Of a stretch of 7,878 nucleotides of DNA, positions 6,654 through 7,878 are shown in pieces (the stretch's first letter is position 1; every line of letters starts with the position of its first letter). The position numbers and the translations under genes were made by a program. The notes under the pieces are model-generated. The model saw only the letters and a program-made list of their open reading frames with translations, did not search any database and was not told the origin of the DNA. Source of the DNA: Chitinophaga pinensis (GTDB lineage: Bacteria; Bacteroidota; Bacteroidia; Chitinophagales; Chitinophagaceae); NCBI GenBank assembly GCA_943324055.2, contig CALPKD020000041.1, forward strand, positions 1 to 7,878, read 5' to 3'.

Positions 6654-7541
6654 ATGTATTTTATTATTTATAGCATTTTTTATTTGGTCTCCTTGTTACC
6701 TTGGCGTGTGTTATACATAATAAGTGATTTTATTACTTTTATTTTGCAGCGTGTTATAAGATATAGGGTAGACGTAGTGAATTCGAATTTAGCAATTGCC
6801 TTTCCAAACAAATCAATTGAAGAACGAAAAAAAATTGCGAATGATTTTTACGAGCAACTTACTGATTCGTTTTTAGAAACCATTAAATTTTTGTCTATTT
6901 CAGATAAGACATTTGAAAAAAGATATAGTTCTAATATTGAAGTATTAAATGATTTATATAAGACGGGGCAAAGTGTGCAAATAATGGCTGGACATTTTTT
7001 TAATTGGGAGTTTGCGAATTGGGGTATTGCCAAACACGGTAAATATCCATTTATCGGAGTTTACATGCCACTTAGCAATACCTATTTTAATAAACTGATA
7101 TTAAAGATGCGTGTTCGGTATGGAAGCATTATGATACCTGCCACTAATTTTCGAACACATTTCCAGAAGTATACAAAAGGAGCGCCTTACGCATTGGCTT
7201 TAGCAGCAGACCAAAATCCGGGTAATCCAATGTCTGCCTATTGGGTGCCATTTTTTGGTCAACTCACACCGTTTGTAAAAGGACCTGAAAAAGGAGCTAA
7301 GTTAAACAATACGGCTCAAGTTTTTGTGCATTTCCAAAGGGTGAAGCGCGGGTATTATCATAGTGAATTTGAACTAATGACTACTTCCCCTAATTATGTG
7401 AATGATGGACAATTGACTGTACAATATGTAAAAACTTTAGAGGAGAAAATTAAAAAGAATCCATCTAATTATTTATGGACACATCGAAGATGGCGGTATA
7501 CTTTTGATGCACAAAAGCATGGGAAATTAGTGGTTCAATAA
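6654..7541 (+). CDS. LpxL/HtrB-family lipid A (lysophospholipid-type) acyltransferase
   Basis: A 295-residue membrane-associated acyltransferase that probably adds a secondary acyl chain to lipid A at the inner membrane. A hydrophobic N-terminal segment (about residues 1-33) acts as membrane anchor. The typical early motif RYRVDVVNSNLAIAFP follows at about 36-51. The catalytic HxxxxE motif is AGHFFNWE with His114 and Glu119. A second conserved block is LAADQNP (183-189), followed by WVPFFGQLTPFVKGP, the substrate-site region of this family. YLWTHRRWR near the C-terminus (273-281) is diagnostic for LpxL/LpxM-type proteins. Length is normal for the family. The ATG at 6654 lies 23 bp after ispG, without a Shine-Dalgarno, which suggests co-transcription. 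The stop codon is 3 bp from that of a gene on the opposite strand. The acyl donor and the position acylated cannot be inferred; other LPLAT roles such as aminolipid acylation are possible. Confidence 0.9.
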   Translation: MYFIIYSIFYLVSLLPWRVLYIISDFITFILQRVIRYRVDVVNSNLAIAFPNKSIEERKKIANDFYEQLTDSFLETIKFLSISDKTFEKRYSSNIEVLNDLYKTGQSVQIMAGHFFNWEFANWGIAKHGKYPFIGVYMPLSNTYFNKLILKMRVRYGSIMIPATNFRTHFQKYTKGAPYALALAADQNPGNPMSAYWVPFFGQLTPFVKGPEKGAKLNNTAQVFVHFQRVKRGYYHSEFELMTTSPNYVNDGQLTVQYVKTLEEKIKKNPSNYLWTHRRWRYTFDAQKHGKLVVQ

Positions 7542-7544
7542 ATA

Positions 7545-7877
7545 TTAATCTTCTAAAAGTGAATCTGGATTTGGTTTTACCTTGGTTTTTTCGATCGTAA
7601 ATCTCTCTTTTAAAAACTGAACCGCTTCCCATCCGTCCTTAACTATTCTGATATTGTGAATACCTTGTTGCTTTAATAAACTTGCAGCAAGTGAGTTGCT
7701 TTCGCCTGTTTCACTGATAATATAAATATTAAAATGTTCGTCTAATTCGGACATGCTACCTGGATCAGGAAATTCGAGTAACGGAATAGAAATAGAGTCC
7801 TTAATGTGCCCTTGGTTATATGCATCTTCTGTTCTAATATCCAATACCATCAAGAATTCGTCAAAAGGCATATCCAT
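7545..7877 (-). CDS. Rhodanese-like domain protein lacking the catalytic cysteine (N-terminus possibly outside window)
   Basis: At least 110 residues of a rhodanese fold. LDIRTEDAYNQGHIKDSISIPL matches the family's first conserved block (usually LDVRxxxEYxxGHIxGAxxIPL), and AASLLKQQGIHNIRIVKDGWEAV matches the second half including the final GG(W/F) region. The active-site loop, normally CRxGxRS, reads Ser55-Glu-Thr-Gly-Glu-Ser60, so both the sulfur-carrying Cys and the loop Arg are replaced and sulfurtransferase activity is not expected. A conserved-looking acidic tail ends NPDSLLED. An ATG lies at 7877-7875, but the frame is still open at the window edge and only 12 residues precede DIR, fewer than the usual 20-30. 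The real start may therefore be further right, or this may be the C-terminal rhodanese domain of a larger protein. The gene converges on the acyltransferase gene with a 3-bp gap. A binding or regulatory role is possible but unproven. Confidence 0.8.
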   Translation of the reverse strand: MDMPFDEFLMVLDIRTEDAYNQGHIKDSISIPLLEFPDPGSMSELDEHFNIYIISETGESNSLAASLLKQQGIHNIRIVKDGWEAVQFLKERFTIEKTKVKPNPDSLLED

Positions 7878-7878
7878 G

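Noticed and set aside
1..7878. Mobile element, CRISPR array, phage defence or biosynthetic system
   Set aside because: No transposase or integrase, no repeated spacers, no terminal inverted repeats and no defence-family motifs were seen. Gene content is mainly conserved housekeeping with uniform composition by eye.

Overview
The window looks like ordinary chromosomal DNA from a low-GC member of the Bacteroidota, probably a Chitinophagaceae-like relative. Three things support this. IspG is the long three-domain form typical of Bacteroidota, Chlamydia and plants. Start codons lack Shine-Dalgarno sequences and sit behind A/T-rich leaders. Two intergenic sites resemble the Bacteroidota promoter element TAnnTTTG. 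The assignment rests on family knowledge and sequence style; no database was searched.

Layout. Positions 2-2941 hold the 3' end of an arginine-biosynthesis operon on the + strand: the C-terminal two thirds of argB, then an M20-family ArgE-type deacylase, then argH. The genes overlap by 1 bp (argB/argE) and 8 bp (argE/argH), so they are almost certainly co-transcribed and translationally coupled. Next comes a secreted FKBP-type prolyl isomerase (2995-3738), closed by a perfect 16-bp hairpin terminator (3753-3787). A small lipoprotein (3839-4579) follows; it has the layout of a class D (OXA-type) beta-lactamase but lacks the catalytic motifs. Then come ispG (4621-6630, isoprenoid precursor synthesis) and a lipid A/LPLAT-type acyltransferase (6654-7541), separated by 23 bp and probably co-transcribed. 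On the - strand, a rhodanese-like domain with the catalytic Cys replaced by Ser (7545-7877 or beyond) converges on the acyltransferase gene with only 3 bp between the stop codons.

How the genes work together. The arg genes catalyse a middle step (ArgB), deacylation (ArgE) and the last step (ArgH) of arginine synthesis; in Bacteroidota the deacylase may act on an N-acylated citrulline rather than acetylornithine. The rest is a mixed housekeeping block with an envelope flavour: periplasmic protein folding, an exported penicilloyl-serine-transferase-like pseudoenzyme, isoprenoid precursors and lipid A acylation. No mobile element, CRISPR array, tRNA or rRNA was seen, and no gene-free stretch exceeds about 100 bp.

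The observation most worth following is the OXA-like lipoprotein with Asn and Phe in place of the catalytic Ser and Lys, no KTG triad, and a roughly 20-residue deletion. It looks like a maintained pseudoenzyme rather than a decayed gene. The Cys-less rhodanese is a second, weaker case of the same kind.
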